A stretch of DNA of 64,000 nucleotides from Pseudomonadota bacterium. Its GTDB lineage: Bacteria; Pseudomonadota; Alphaproteobacteria; Rhizobiales; JAKPQE01. The stretch is taken from contig JAKPQE010000179.1 of NCBI GenBank assembly GCA_029572955.1, positions 1 to 64,000 of the forward strand, written 5' to 3'. This document shows positions 36,045 to 45,940 of the stretch, one piece after another. Position 1 is the stretch's first letter, and every line of letters begins with the position of its first letter. Under the pieces are notes generated by a model. That model saw only the letters and a program-made list of their open reading frames with translations, searched no databases and was not told the origin of the DNA. The position numbers and the translations under genes were made by a program.

Positions 36045-36500
36045 TCAGGCCGGCCGCTTCTTCATGAAGGCCTGGCGCCGGCACACCGCGACGAGCTCGC
36101 CGGTCTGCTTGAACGCCTTGTGCTCGAACTCGACGATGCCGGCGTCGGTGCGCGACTTCGACTCGCGCTTGGCGACGACTCCGGTCGTGACATTGACGGT
36201 GTCGCCCTGGAACAGCGGATTGGGGAACTTCACGTCGGTCATGCCGAGATTGGCGATCGTCGTGCCGACGGTGGTGTCGTTGACCGAGATGCCGATCATC
36301 AGGCCGAGGGTGAACAGGCTGTTGACCAGCGGCTGGCCCCATTCGGTCTGCGTCTCGCAGAAATGGCGGTCGATGTGCAGCGGCTGCGGATTGAGGGTCA
36401 TGTTGGAGAACAGCATGTTGTCCATCTCCGTCACCGTGCGGCGCAGCGGATGCTCGATCACCCGTCCGACCTCGAACTCCTCGAAATAGAGCCCCGCCAT
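36045..36500 (-). CDS. MaoC-family enoyl-CoA hydratase/dehydratase
   Basis: A 151-residue hot-dog-fold protein. The hydratase-2 loop is present as LNPQPLHIDRHFCETQTEWG, the position of the catalytic Asp/His of R-specific enoyl-CoA hydratases, although the Asp-x4-His spacing is altered. It would hydrate a 2-enoyl-CoA. ATG 36500 has AAGGGAAGG upstream. It is transcribed first, with the CitE-like lyase three bases downstream, so both belong to one unit. It is divergent from the transglycosylase gene. Confidence 0.85.
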   Translation of the reverse strand: MAGLYFEEFEVGRVIEHPLRRTVTEMDNMLFSNMTLNPQPLHIDRHFCETQTEWGQPLVNSLFTLGLMIGISVNDTTVGTTIANLGMTDVKFPNPLFQGDTVNVTTGVVAKRESKSRTDAGIVEFEHKAFKQTGELVAVCRRQAFMKKRPA

Positions 36501-36557
36501 GACCTTCCCTTCTTTCCGTTTTGGTCAAAAAAACAACGTCTTGGCCCCGTGAGGGCC

Positions 36558-36572
36558 TTAACGTTCCGTTTA
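36558..36572. promoter_or_regulatory. Candidate CtrA box (TTAA-N7-TTTA)
   Basis: TTAACGTTCCGTTTA deviates from TTAA-N7-TTAA by one base. It lies about 55 bp before the transglycosylase ATG, a common spot for CtrA sites. Another CtrA-like site precedes the next gene. Confidence 0.35.
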
Positions 36573-36626
36573 CCATACGCAAGCGATGGTGATTTGGGGA
36601 GTCGGAACACGGGGGGAGGAGGTTCG

Positions 36627-37694
36627 ATGAAAGTCGCAAGCTCGCCTACTGTTTCCGAACGGATCGAGACGGCATTCAAGACCGCGGCACGATCCACCGG
36701 AACCGGATTCGATTTTCTGCTCAAGACGGCGATCCGCGAGAGCAGCCTCGACGAGACGGCCAAGGCGCCGACCTCGAGCGCCGTCGGCATGTTCCAGTTC
36801 ATCGAGAGCACCTGGCTGCAGATGGTCAAGGAAGAGGGGTCGAAATACGGCCTCTCCGACGCGGCCGCCGCGATCACCCGCACCGGCAACGGCGGCTACC
36901 GCGTCGCCGACCCGCAGGCCCGGCGCGAAATCCTCGATCTGCGCAAGGATCCCAAGGTCTCCGCCGTCATGGCCGGCGCCTATGCCAGCCGCAACGCCGA
37001 ATCGCTGAAGGACCGCCTCGGCCGCGATGCCAGCTCGGGCGAACTCTACATCGCCCATTTCCTCGGCCCATCTGGCGGCGCCCGGCTGATCTCGCTTGCC
37101 GAATCCGATCCGAACGCCAGTGCCGCCGCCACGTTCCCGGCCCAGGCCCGGGCCAACCGGTCGATCTTCTATGGCGCCGGCGGACGGCCGCGCAGTGCGT
37201 CGGAAGTCTACGACGTGCTGGTGCGCAGCCACGACCGCAGCCAGCCGACGGCCGAGCCGACCATGGTCGCGAGCATCCCGGCAACTCCGGCGGACGCCGT
37301 CAGCGCGGCGGCCGGTGCCGAGACCGAGAGCGCCGTGCCGCGCATGGCGAGCGCCTTCGCCGGTTTCGAGGCGCGCGATCCGGCGGCCGTGTTCGACGCT
37401 TTCTTCCGTACCGACGAGAACACCGAGGAACCGGTCTCCGTCGAGGCCTTCTGGGCGAACTTCGCGGAAAACGCCGCCGCCGAGCGGCAAGGCCGCGCGG
37501 CGCCCGCCACCGGCGCCGAGGCGACCGAGAAGACCAGCGAGCGCACGCTCGCCTCGTTCACGCCGCTGCCGTCGCGGCGGCCCGGGGCGATCGGCGTCTG
37601 GCAGCGCCATCTCGAGGGCGAGCCGCTCGATCTGCAGCAGTATCTGAAGCAGCGGCTGGGCGGCGAGGACGACGGCGAACTGCCGCCGGTCTGA
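36627..37694 (+). CDS. Transglycosylase SLT-like (lysozyme-fold) domain protein
   Basis: A 355-residue protein. The N-terminal half (about 20-185) carries a lytic-transglycosylase-like domain: FLLKTAIRESSLDETAKAP gives the catalytic Glu, and SSAVGMFQFIESTWLQMV is the following signature. It probably cleaves peptidoglycan glycan strands. There is no obvious signal peptide at the N-terminus, so export by a non-Sec path or a flagellar-type role is possible (inference). The C-terminal half is Ala/Glu-rich and disordered. ATG 36627 has GGGGGAGGAGG upstream. Confidence 0.85.
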   Translation: MKVASSPTVSERIETAFKTAARSTGTGFDFLLKTAIRESSLDETAKAPTSSAVGMFQFIESTWLQMVKEEGSKYGLSDAAAAITRTGNGGYRVADPQARREILDLRKDPKVSAVMAGAYASRNAESLKDRLGRDASSGELYIAHFLGPSGGARLISLAESDPNASAAATFPAQARANRSIFYGAGGRPRSASEVYDVLVRSHDRSQPTAEPTMVASIPATPADAVSAAAGAETESAVPRMASAFAGFEARDPAAVFDAFFRTDENTEEPVSVEAFWANFAENAAAERQGRAAPATGAEATEKTSERTLASFTPLPSRRPGAIGVWQRHLEGEPLDLQQYLKQRLGGEDDGELPPV

Positions 37695-37780
37695 TCCCGA
37701 TCCGAGGCGATGGAATTCCCGGCGGCGCCCCATCGAGGGCGCCGTCGCCGTTTCCGGGTCTCGTGACCAAGCCCTTATAG

Positions 37781-37795
37781 TTAATGAAAGATTTA
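37781..37795. promoter_or_regulatory. Candidate CtrA box (TTAA-N7-TTTA)
   Basis: TTAATGAAAGATTTA has one mismatch to TTAA-N7-TTAA and lies about 120 bp before the DUF2336 start. It has the same half-site deviation as the box at 36558. Confidence 0.3.
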
Positions 37796-37904
37796 GATTC
37801 AGGGTGAACCTAACGTTAAGGCTTTTTCGGCATCATCGGCCTCGTCGAAGTTTTGGTTTTGCGTATTCGACCTCTCGTGTAGTCGAGTAGGGGTAGGCAT
37901 TCAG

Positions 37905-39044
37905 ATGATCGTCGAAGAGTTCCTTCGCTGGGTACGGACCGCGCCAATGGACGCGCGGGTCGATGCGACGCGCGCTCTGGCGAATGCCTATCTCTACTCC
38001 GACATGGACGAGGCGACGCTGGAGGCGGCCGAGGCCGCCCTGACGACGCTGCTCGACGACGGCTCGATTTCGGTTCGCCGCATGCTCGCCGAGACGCTGG
38101 CAGCGAGCCCGCTGGCGCCGCGCCACATCATTCGCGAACTCGCCGCCGACCAGCCCGACATCGCCGCGCCGGTGCTGGCCCGCTCGCCGGTCCTGCTCGA
38201 CGCCGAGCTCGTCGACATCGTCGGTCTTTGCGATCCGCGCTGCCAGACGGTCATCGCCGGCCGGGCGAAGCTCTCGCCGACGGTTGCCGCCGCGATCGCC
38301 GAAGTCGGCGACCTTGTCGCCTGCATCGCCCTTGCCGACAACGGCAGCGCCCGCCTCGCGCTTGCCACCTGCCATCGCCTCGTCGAGCGCTTCGGCGCCG
38401 ATCCGACCCTGCGCGACGCTTTGCTCGCGCGCCGGGAACTGCCGCTGGAGATCCGCCAGCGCCTCATTTCGCGCCTCGGCGACGCGCTCAGCGCCTTCGT
38501 CACCGATCGCGCCTGGATGCCGAAGCCGCGCGCCGAGACGGTGACGCGCGACGCCTGCGACAAGGCGACGGTCACCATCGCCATGGACGCCTCGGACCGT
38601 GAGGTCGAGACGCTGGTCGCCCACCTCAGGGCGAGCGGCGCGCTGACGACCTCGCTGATCCTCAGGGCGATCTGCCTCGGCGAGATCCGCTTTTTCGAGG
38701 CGGCGCTGTCGAACCTTTCCGGCCTGCCGCGCAAGCGCGTCTTCTCGCTGCTCGAGCGCGGCAACGACGGCGCCTTCCGGGCGCTCTACGAGAAGGCCAA
38801 GCTGCCGCCGTCGGCGCTGCCGGCGTTCCGCGCCGCGCTCCATCTCCTGCGCGAGATGCGCTACGAGAACGAGACCGGCAATCGCTACCGCTTCGCCCAG
38901 CGCATGATCGAGCGCATCCTGACGAAGTCCGACGATATCGGCGACATCGAACTCGACCGGCTGCTCGCCATGCTGCGTCGCTTCGCCGCCGATGCGGCCC
39001 GCGACGTGGCGCGCGAATACGCCGAGCGCTGCGCGGCGGCCTGA
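37905..39044 (+). CDS. DUF2336 domain protein
   Basis: A 379-residue all-helical cytoplasmic protein. HEAT-like repeats fill the protein (for example SVRRMLAETLAASPLAPRHI), consistent with DUF2336, a family found almost only in alphaproteobacteria. Members are often near cell-cycle or chemotaxis genes; no function is established. It follows the transglycosylase on the same strand, 210 bp after its stop, with its own CtrA-like box. A gene for an Hpt protein lies just beyond on the opposite strand. Confidence 0.88.
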   Translation: MIVEEFLRWVRTAPMDARVDATRALANAYLYSDMDEATLEAAEAALTTLLDDGSISVRRMLAETLAASPLAPRHIIRELAADQPDIAAPVLARSPVLLDAELVDIVGLCDPRCQTVIAGRAKLSPTVAAAIAEVGDLVACIALADNGSARLALATCHRLVERFGADPTLRDALLARRELPLEIRQRLISRLGDALSAFVTDRAWMPKPRAETVTRDACDKATVTIAMDASDREVETLVAHLRASGALTTSLILRAICLGEIRFFEAALSNLSGLPRKRVFSLLERGNDGAFRALYEKAKLPPSALPAFRAALHLLREMRYENETGNRYRFAQRMIERILTKSDDIGDIELDRLLAMLRRFAADAARDVAREYAERCAAA

Positions 39045-39083
39045 GCCACCGCGACACCGGCGGTCGATGCGGGGAAGGGGTCT

Positions 39084-39608
39084 CTAGTCGTCTTCCGGCG
39101 CCCGGCCGATCCTGTCGAGGATCTCCGAGGCCATCTCCTCGAGCCGCGCGGCGATCTCCGAGCCGACGCGGTTCTGGTCGTCCTTGGCCTTTTCCCGAAC
39201 GATGGCCCGCACCGTGTTGACGTGGTGCTCGATGATCGCCGGCGGAATGAGCGAGCGGTCGGCGGCCGATTCCATGAGAACGCTGAGATTGCCGGCGACG
39301 CGGCCGGCGAGCGGATAGCCGAGGGTTTCCGACTGGCCGCGCAGATCGTGGGCGCTGCGGAAGAGGGCGTCGGCGGCCTTTTCGTCGGCGGGATTTGCGG
39401 CAAATGCCGCAAAGGCCTGCTCGAGGTTCACCGTCTCGTCTTCCATCCAGGTATCGAACCGGACCGCGAGCCGCGCCAGTTCCTGCTCGGCCTGGGCAAT
39501 CGGATCGAAACCGGCTGCCTTGCCGCGCAAGGGCTTGCATTTCTTGCGCAGGTCGACCGGCGTCGGGATCAGTTCAAACGCCTTGTCCTTCTGTGCCGAA
39601 TTGCTCAT
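39084..39608 (-). CDS. Hpt-domain protein
   Basis: A 174-residue protein with an N-terminal disordered section rich in basic residues and a helical Hpt domain. The phosphoryl-accepting histidine is H87 in SAHDLRGQSETLGYP. It would shuttle phosphate in a multistep relay. ATG 39608 was chosen because upstream in-frame codons give a low-complexity tail. It lies 114 bp downstream of a stand-alone receiver gene in the same direction, so the two may be co-transcribed and interact. Confidence 0.82.
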   Translation of the reverse strand: MSNSAQKDKAFELIPTPVDLRKKCKPLRGKAAGFDPIAQAEQELARLAVRFDTWMEDETVNLEQAFAAFAANPADEKAADALFRSAHDLRGQSETLGYPLAGRVAGNLSVLMESAADRSLIPPAIIEHHVNTVRAIVREKAKDDQNRVGSEIAARLEEMASEILDRIGRAPEDD

Positions 39609-39722
39609 GACCGTCTCGCGTCCTGTGAAGCGGGCCGCCGGGGCGCGGCCGAAGTTGTTTTCGTCGTCGGGGCAATTTGGCCCATCTTGCACGAAGCTCC
39701 TGAACGCTTCGTTGCAGTCGGC

Positions 39723-40283
39723 TCATCCCCAGTTCTCCGGGATCGTCGCGTCGTCGATTTCCATCGTGTCGTGCGGTTCCCGCGGCGGGGCGCCCGAGCG
39801 CCGCTCCGGCCCCTTGTAGTTCGGATTGTCGTAGCGCCGCCGGTCGGGGCCGAAATAGGTCTTGGTGCGCACGAAGGGCCGCGGGTTGACCACCGTGGCG
39901 ATCAGCCGGCCATAGAGCGACTTGGCCGAGATCGGCTTGGCGAGAAACTCCGAAACCCCGGCATCGCGCGCCTCGATCACCCGGCGCCGTTCCGCATGGC
40001 CGGTCAGGATGATGATCGGCACATAGGGGTTCGACTGCGAGCCCGGGTTGCGGATCAGCCGCGTCAGCTCCAGCCCGTCGATGATCGGCATCGCCCAGTC
40101 GGTGATCACGATATCGGGATTGTGCGAATTGAAGGTCTCGAGCGCGCTCGCCCCGTCTTCCGCCTCCGCCACCTCGCGAACGCCGAACCCGTGCAGAAGG
40201 CTGCGGATGATCCGGCGCATGTGTGCGTTATCGTCGGCGACGAGCATCCTCAGGGTCGAAAGATCGACGCGGTTCGTTGACAC
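39723..40283 (-). CDS. Response regulator receiver protein (GTG start)
   Basis: A 186-residue single receiver domain: acidic pair D17-D18, phospho-acceptor D62 (TDWAMPIIDG), the conserved Thr in IILTGHAE and the Lys in AKPIS. A C-terminal tail of about 55 residues (KTYFGPDRRRYDNPNYKGP) is charged and probably flexible. There is no output domain, so it works through protein interactions, like DivK or CpdR. GTG 40283 gives VSTNRVDLSTLRMLVADDN, the usual family start. The Hpt gene at 39084 follows in the same direction. Confidence 0.88.
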   Translation of the reverse strand: MSTNRVDLSTLRMLVADDNAHMRRIIRSLLHGFGVREVAEAEDGASALETFNSHNPDIVITDWAMPIIDGLELTRLIRNPGSQSNPYVPIIILTGHAERRRVIEARDAGVSEFLAKPISAKSLYGRLIATVVNPRPFVRTKTYFGPDRRRYDNPNYKGPERRSGAPPREPHDTMEIDDATIPENWG

Positions 40284-40455
40284 TTTCTGGCGGTCTCCGC
40301 GGGCCGGATATCGAAGGCGCCGGCTTGCATGCGAACGAACACGCGATCGTTTGCCGGCATCATGTGAATCGGCGCCTTGAATTTCAGTATAGCAAATCTG
40401 CCGCGACGTCGCGGAAACCGCCCGAAGGGCGGGCCGGCCCGACCCGTCGCCGGAC

Positions 40456-41238
40456 CTAGTAGCCGAACTGCTCACGCAGGATCCGTTCCTCGAGGCTGTG
40501 CCCGGGATCGAAAAGCATCAGGCAGGCCGAATTGCGATCCTGCCGGACGCTGACCTCCTTGATGAAGCGGAACTCGATGCTGTCGGCCGTCGTGCTGACG
40601 GGACGGCGTTCCGGTTCCAGCACCTCGATGCGGATGTCGGCATAATCGGGCAGCAGCGCGCCGCGCCAGCGCCGCGGCCGGAACGGGCTGATCGGGGTGA
40701 GCGCCAGGAGCGGCGCCCGGATCGGCAGGATCGGCCCCTGGGCCGAGAGATTGTAGGCGGTGCTGCCGGCCGGCGTCGCCACCAGCACGCCGTCGCAGAT
40801 CAGCTCCTCGAGGCGCACCTTGCCGTCGATCGAGAGGCGCAGCCGCGCCGCCTGGTAGGACTGGCGCAACAGCGAGACCTCGTTGATCGCCCGGGCGACG
40901 TGGACGCCGCCGTCGACGTCGATCGCCCGCATCGCCAGCGGGTGGATCGTCGTCGGCTTGGCCGCGGCGAGACGCTGATAGAGATCCTCGATCCGGAACT
41001 CGTTCATCAGGAAGCCGACAGAGCCGCGGTTCATGCCGTAGATCGGCTTGCCGGAGTTCATGAAGCGGTGCAGCGTCTGCAGCATCAGGCCGTCGCCGCC
41101 GAGCGCGACGATGACGTCGGCGGTCTCGGGCGGCACCTCGCCATAGCGCTCGACGAGCGAGCGGCGGGCCTTCTCGGCCTCCGCGACAGGGCTGGCCACG
41201 AAGGCTATTCTGCGCCGGTTTGCCCTGTCCGCTTGCAT
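40456..41238 (-). CDS. nadK: NAD kinase
   Basis: A 260-residue kinase that makes NADP from NAD and ATP. The GGDG motif is in [17 protein letters not shown], followed by [36 protein letters not shown] is the second signature. The length is typical of alphaproteobacterial NadK. ATG 41238 is the first in-frame start with a full N-terminus. It is divergent from cutA (72 bp). Confidence 0.95.
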   Translation of the reverse strand: MQADRANRRRIAFVASPVAEAEKARRSLVERYGEVPPETADVIVALGGDGLMLQTLHRFMNSGKPIYGMNRGSVGFLMNEFRIEDLYQRLAAAKPTTIHPLAMRAIDVDGGVHVARAINEVSLLRQSYQAARLRLSIDGKVRLEELICDGVLVATPAGSTAYNLSAQGPILPIRAPLLALTPISPFRPRRWRGALLPDYADIRIEVLEPERRPVSTTADSIEFRFIKEVSVRQDRNSACLMLFDPGHSLEERILREQFGY

Positions 41239-41310
41239 GTTCCTGTGTTCCCTCGGCGACAGCCGTTCGGCTCCGGGTTTATCATGCGGCCCGGGGAGGA
41301 GCGAGGCCCG

Positions 41311-41637
41311 ATGACTGATACCCAGGATGTCGTAATGATTTACACGACATTTGCAACCGTCGCCGATGCCGCCGCCGTCGGGCGCCGGCTGGTCGAGGAA
41401 CGTCTGGCGGCCTGCGTCAACATCCTGCCGGCGATGCACGCCATCTATCGCTGGAAGGATGCGGTCGAGGAAGCCGACGAGGCGGTGATGCTGGTCAAGA
41501 CGAAAGCGGCGACGGCCGAAGCCGCCGCCGCCCGCATCGAGAAGCTGCACCCCTACGAGACCCCGGCGGTGCTGGTCTTGCCGGTCACCGGCGGCAGCGC
41601 GCCCTATCTCGCCTGGATCGCCGGGGAAACCCGCTGA
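41311..41637 (+). CDS. cutA: CutA-like divalent cation tolerance protein
   Basis: A 108-residue protein with the PII-like CutA fold. Typical segments are [40 protein letters not shown] (with the conserved Cys) and [15 protein letters not shown]. It trimerises; copper/divalent-metal tolerance is the assigned role in E. coli. ATG 41311 has GGGGAGGAG upstream. It is convergent with the TonB receptor, seven bases between stops. Confidence 0.93.
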   Translation: MTDTQDVVMIYTTFATVADAAAVGRRLVEERLAACVNILPAMHAIYRWKDAVEEADEAVMLVKTKAATAEAAAARIEKLHPYETPAVLVLPVTGGSAPYLAWIAGETR

Positions 41638-41644
41638 ACCGGCC

Positions 41645-43648
41645 TCACTTGGCCTGCAGCGCCACCTTCACGCCGGCATAGGCCTCGAAGCCCGGCGCCC
41701 GGTAGGAGTAGGATTCCTCGTAGTCCGTATCGAAGAGATTGTCGGCGCGGGCAAAGACCGTGACCCGGTCGTCGACCTTGTAGGATGCCCCGACATTGAC
41801 GACGGTGTAGGCGGCGAGCGGCGCATTCGGCGGGAAGCCGTCGATCGCCTCGCCGCTGTAGCGCAGGCCCGCATGGACCTCGGCGCGGTCTTCGAGGAAG
41901 CGCGCGACCGCATCGAGGCTCGCCGTGTTCTGCGGCACGCGCGGCTCCTGCAGGCCCTGCGAGTTCTCCGCGATCGTGTAGGTGTAGGTGCCGGTGAGGG
42001 TCAGCCAGTCGAACGGGATGACCGAGACGGCGGCCTCGACGCCCTTGCGGGTCGCCGTGCCCGGCGCGTTGATCGTGGTGTAGACCGGCGCGAAGACCGT
42101 CGTGATCTTGTCGCGGAAGCGCGACGAGAAATAGGTGAGGTCGGCGACGATCCGCCCGTCGAGCAGCGTCTGTTCGACGCCGAAGTCCCAGCCGACCGAC
42201 GTTTCCGGCCTGAGGTTCGGGTTGCCGACGAAGAACAGCGGCGAATAGCCGTAGAGTTCGATCACCGTCGGGTCGGTCACGCCCTTGCCGGCCGAGGCAT
42301 GCAGCCGCGTGCCGGTCGCCTCGATGCTCTGGGAGATCGTGGCGCGCCACGTCGTGACGTCGGCGAAGGTGTTGTTGTCGTCGTGGCGTAGCGCCCCGGT
42401 CAGCGAGGTGCCGGTCGCGAGGTCGAGCGCGTATTCGGCAAAGACGCCAGTGCGCGCCCGCACCGGGAAGGCGTCCCACGGGCCGCTCGCCGGCCCGTCC
42501 GCCTTGCGGAAGGTCTCGCGCTGGCTGTCGATGCCGGTCGTCACCGCGTGGCGGGCGCCGAACAGCGCGGGCGTCTCGAACGAATAGGTGTTCTTGTAGG
42601 CGGCGGCGTAGCGCGTGCCCTCCGAGTGATATTCGTTCGGCGCCGGCGTCAGCGTGTTGGTTGCCGAGGTGTAGTTGAAGAAGGTCGAGAGCACGTCGAT
42701 GTCGTTCTCGTGCCGCGAGACGCTCGCCTGATGGACCCAGCGGTCGTCGAGCATCTTGAAGGTCGCGCCGACCCGGCCGGAGAACGCGGTGTCCTCGGTC
42801 CGGTCGCGCGCCGCGTCGAGCACGTGGCCGTAGCTCGGCGAGTCGATGCCGGTGAACCAGTCGGACGAGGAATCCTGAGGATCGGTCCGCACGCGGCGGT
42901 GGACGTAGCGCAGCATGCCCTCGACATTGAGGTTCTCGGTGAGGTCGACGCCGCCCTTGGCGGTGACGTTGAGGCTGCGCGAGGCGTCTTCTTCGCTGCC
43001 GTTGCGGGCGATGTTGTAGCCGTCGGTGCGGTACTGCGACACGGCGAACGAGCCGTAGGCCGGCCCGAAGGCGGCACGCAGGGCGGCATAGCCGGTCTGC
43101 GTGTTGCGGCTGCCGATCTCGGCCTTGCCCTCGATTTCGGGCGTGAAGGCGCCCTTGCCGGACTTCGTCACGATCGAGATGACGCCGGCATGGGCGTTGG
43201 CGCCGTAAAGGCCCGATTGCGGGCCGCGGATCACCTCGATGCGCTCGACATCCTCGACCGGAAGGTCGGCGAAATCGAAGCCGCCGTCCGAGAAGCCGTT
43301 GACCGGCACGCCGTCGATGAGGACGAGCAGATGGTTGGCCTCGGCGCCGCGGATGCGCAGCTGGGTCTGCGAGCCGCGATTGCCGACCTGGCTGATCGCG
43401 ATGCCCGGCACCGCGCGCAGCACGTCGGAGACGGTCTTGGCGCCGGTCTCGGCGATCTGAGCCTCGGAAACGACGGTGACGGCGGAGCCGACACGGGCCG
43501 CCTCGGTCGGCGTCTGGTTGGCGAAGATGACGATCTCGGGCAGGCCGACGGCCGCCGGTTCGGCGTTGGCCGCGGGTTGCCAGAGAAGGGTGAGGGCGGT
43601 TGCTGAAAGAACGGCCGGAAGGACACGGCCTGGGGTATGGGGTCGCAT
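41645..43648 (-). CDS. btuB: TonB-dependent outer membrane receptor, probable cobalamin/cobamide uptake (BtuB-like)
   Basis: A 667-residue outer-membrane receptor with a signal peptide (cleavage near NAE, about residue 29). The TonB box-like start is [17 protein letters not shown]; the plug domain follows ([36 protein letters not shown]), then a 22-strand-type barrel ending in the usual terminal beta-signal ([13 protein letters not shown]). A cobalamin riboswitch in its leader (43822-44030) identifies the substrate as B12-like. BtuFCD is not encoded nearby. ATG 43648 has GGAG eight bases upstream; ATGs at 43672 and 43720 are alternatives. Confidence 0.9.
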   Translation of the reverse strand: MRPHTPGRVLPAVLSATALTLLWQPAANAEPAAVGLPEIVIFANQTPTEAARVGSAVTVVSEAQIAETGAKTVSDVLRAVPGIAISQVGNRGSQTQLRIRGAEANHLLVLIDGVPVNGFSDGGFDFADLPVEDVERIEVIRGPQSGLYGANAHAGVISIVTKSGKGAFTPEIEGKAEIGSRNTQTGYAALRAAFGPAYGSFAVSQYRTDGYNIARNGSEEDASRSLNVTAKGGVDLTENLNVEGMLRYVHRRVRTDPQDSSSDWFTGIDSPSYGHVLDAARDRTEDTAFSGRVGATFKMLDDRWVHQASVSRHENDIDVLSTFFNYTSATNTLTPAPNEYHSEGTRYAAAYKNTYSFETPALFGARHAVTTGIDSQRETFRKADGPASGPWDAFPVRARTGVFAEYALDLATGTSLTGALRHDDNNTFADVTTWRATISQSIEATGTRLHASAGKGVTDPTVIELYGYSPLFFVGNPNLRPETSVGWDFGVEQTLLDGRIVADLTYFSSRFRDKITTVFAPVYTTINAPGTATRKGVEAAVSVIPFDWLTLTGTYTYTIAENSQGLQEPRVPQNTASLDAVARFLEDRAEVHAGLRYSGEAIDGFPPNAPLAAYTVVNVGASYKVDDRVTVFARADNLFDTDYEESYSYRAPGFEAYAGVKVALQAK

Positions 43649-43821
43649 GAGCGGTGCTCCGTGGCGTGACATGACCGCCGCCTGCGTCGATCGGCGCAAC
43701 GGTCGCGAGCACATGCCCATGGACAGCCGCAGCCGACCGCCGGAAGGCGGCTCGGGCTTCAGTTGTCACCGCAACGGAATTGACCGCTCCTGCGCACGCC
43801 CCGTACGCCGGATGGGTGACC

Positions 43822-44030
43822 CGGACAGGCAGGTCTCCTGGCTCGCGGGTCAGCACCTTCATGTCCCGCCTTCCCGAACCCTCGGGTTCAGTGGCGTCCG
43901 GGACCGGCTCGCCGCGTACAGTTGCGGGGGCAGCCACGATGGCCTCGGCCTTACCTGCCGAAGCGTCCGTGTTCCCTCTTGGCCCCGCGCCGAAACTGCG
44001 GCTCGGGGCACACCTGTCTGGTGCCGGCGA
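43822..44030 (-). promoter_or_regulatory. Cobalamin riboswitch (AdoCbl-type leader)
   Basis: On the minus strand the leader has the diagnostic B12 box GCTGCCCCCGCAACTGTA, the conserved AAGAGGGAACACGG upstream and AGCCAGGAGACCTGCC at the 3' side. This is the full cobalamin-aptamer layout upstream of the TonB receptor. Binding of adenosylcobalamin is expected to repress the receptor. The 510-bp gap between the receptor and sfsA holds little else. Confidence 0.93.
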
Positions 44031-44158
44031 TGGTGTCCATCCGTTTACCTCTTGTCAATCATCCCTCGGTCGCAGGCGGCCGGGCCGAAAGCCGCACCTC
44101 GTTCCTGTCGGCGGGGTCGGCGGTTGCCTTGCCGTCGCGGCCGGGCTAAAGCGCGACC

Positions 44159-44881
44159 ATGCTGTTGCCGTCGCCGCTCCACGAAGGTCGTCTCGTTCGC
44201 CGCTACAAGCGGTTCCTCGCCGACATCGAGCTCGCCGACGGCCGCCTGGTGACGGCGCATTGCGCCAACCCCGGCGCGATGACCGGCCTTGCCGAGCCCG
44301 GCATGCCGGTCTGGCTGTCGCACTCGGACGACCGCAAGCGCAAGCTCGCCTGGTCCTGGGAACTCGTCGAGGTCGACGACGGCGCCGGCCGCACCCTCGT
44401 CGGCGTCGACACCTCGCGCCCCAATGCCATCGCCGCCGAGGCGATCGAGGCCGGTCGCATCCCCGAACTCGCCGGCTATGCGAGCCTTCGCCGCGAGGTC
44501 GCCTATGGCAGGAACAGCCGCGTCGACATGCTGCTCGAGGGTGAGGGCAGGGCGCCCGCCTATGTCGAGGTGAAGAACGCCCATCTCTCGCGCGCGGCCG
44601 GGCTCGCCGAATTTCCCGATTCGGTGACGAAGCGCGGCGCCAAGCACCTCGACGAGCTCGCCGCGATGGTCGCGGCGGGCGCCCGCGCGGTGATGTTCTT
44701 CCTCGTCCATCGCGGCGATGCCGACCGCTTCTCGCTCGCCGCCGACATCGATCCGGGCTACGCTGCGGCCTACCGCGCCGCCACCGCCGCCGGGGTCGAG
44801 GCGATCGCTTATGCCTGCCGGCTGACGACCGAGACGGTCGAGGTCGTGCGTCCCGTGCCGATCGTTTTCGGCGACGACTGA
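44159..44881 (+). CDS. sfsA: SfsA family DNA-binding/nuclease-like protein
   Basis: A 240-residue SfsA homologue. Conserved segments: [40 protein letters not shown], and VEVKNAHL with D-x12-K-type PD-(D/E)XK residues ([17 protein letters not shown]). SfsA is described as a sugar-fermentation stimulation / nuclease-like protein. It stands alone here, 125 bp before the moxR operon. The ATG at 44159 gives the family N-terminus. Confidence 0.93.
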   Translation: MLLPSPLHEGRLVRRYKRFLADIELADGRLVTAHCANPGAMTGLAEPGMPVWLSHSDDRKRKLAWSWELVEVDDGAGRTLVGVDTSRPNAIAAEAIEAGRIPELAGYASLRREVAYGRNSRVDMLLEGEGRAPAYVEVKNAHLSRAAGLAEFPDSVTKRGAKHLDELAAMVAAGARAVMFFLVHRGDADRFSLAADIDPGYAAAYRAATAAGVEAIAYACRLTTETVEVVRPVPIVFGDD

Positions 44882-45007
44882 TCCCGGACACCGAAAATCT
44901 CGACATTGCCGTTCCCCGCCACCGGTGCCACCATGGGCCGCTTGCCACGCACCGGGGCGCGATCCAAATAGCTCCAATCGACAAGAACGATGGCCGAGCG
45001 GGGGAAC

Positions 45008-45940
45008 ATGACCGAGGATGACACCAAGGCCGGCCTGCCCGGCTCGATCGACGAGACCGTGACGCTGCTGTCGTCGTCGAATTACGTCGCGGACCGGTCG
45101 CTGGCGACCGTCGTCTACCTGTCGCTGAAGCTCGGCCGGCCGCTTTTTCTCGAAGGCGAGGCCGGCGTCGGCAAGACCGAGGTCGCCAAGGTTCTCGCCA
45201 GGGTGCTCGGCCGCAACCTCATCCGCCTGCAATGCTACGAGGGCCTCGATGTTTCGCAGGCCGTCTACGAGTGGAACTATGCCGGCCAGATGATCGAGAT
45301 CCGCCTTGCCGAGGCCATTGGCGGCGCCGATCGCGATCAGCTCTCGCACGACATCTTCAACGAGCGCTTCCTCATCAAGCGGCCGCTGCTCGAGGCGCTG
45401 GAGCCGGCCATCGGCGGCGCCCCGGTGCTGCTCATCGACGAACTCGACCGCGCCGACGAGGCCTTCGAGGCGTTCCTGCTCGAGGTGCTGTCCGACTTCC
45501 AGATCTCGATCCCGGAATTCGGCACCGTGCGCGCCGCCGAACCGCCGATCGTCGTCATCACCTCGAACCGCACGCGCGAGATCCACGACGCGCTGCGCCG
45601 CCGCTGCCTTTACCACTGGGTCGACTATCCGAGCGCCGAGCGCGAGCTGGAGATCGTCCGCCTCAAGGTACCGGGTGCCGCCGAGCGGCTCGCCGCCGAG
45701 GTCGTCGCCTTCGTTCAGGCGCTGCGCGGCGACGAACTCTACAAGGCGCCGGGCGTCTCCGAGACGCTCGACTGGGCGCAGGCCCTGACCGAGCTCGACG
45801 CCGTCGCCCTCGACCCCGAGACCATCGCCGATACCCTCGGCGTGCTCCTGAAATACCAGGACGATATCGCCCGCCTCGGCCAGAGCCGCATCCGCGCGAT
45901 GCTCGACGAGGCCCGCGTCGCCGCCGGAGAGCACCCGTGA
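45008..45940 (+). CDS. MoxR-type AAA+ ATPase (CoxD-like)
   Basis: A 310-residue AAA+ chaperone. Walker A is GEAGVGKTE (about 50-58), Walker B VLLIDELDRADE, with sensor residues in VVITSNRTREIHDALRRRC. Encoded just upstream of a CoxE VWA protein and XdhC halves, it fits CoxD, which inserts or activates the Mo-Cu or Mo cofactor in molybdenum hydroxylases. ATG 45008 (GGGGGAAC upstream) was chosen; ATG 44990 adds six residues. It overlaps coxE by four bases (GTGA). Confidence 0.9.
   Translation: MTEDDTKAGLPGSIDETVTLLSSSNYVADRSLATVVYLSLKLGRPLFLEGEAGVGKTEVAKVLARVLGRNLIRLQCYEGLDVSQAVYEWNYAGQMIEIRLAEAIGGADRDQLSHDIFNERFLIKRPLLEALEPAIGGAPVLLIDELDRADEAFEAFLLEVLSDFQISIPEFGTVRAAEPPIVVITSNRTREIHDALRRRCLYHWVDYPSAERELEIVRLKVPGAAERLAAEVVAFVQALRGDELYKAPGVSETLDWAQALTELDAVALDPETIADTLGVLLKYQDDIARLGQSRIRAMLDEARVAAGEHP

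Noticed and set aside
44990-45007. Upstream ATG for the MoxR ATPase
   Set aside because: The later ATG at 45008 has a GGGGGAAC site just before it; the six extra residues show no conservation-like pattern. It remains possible.
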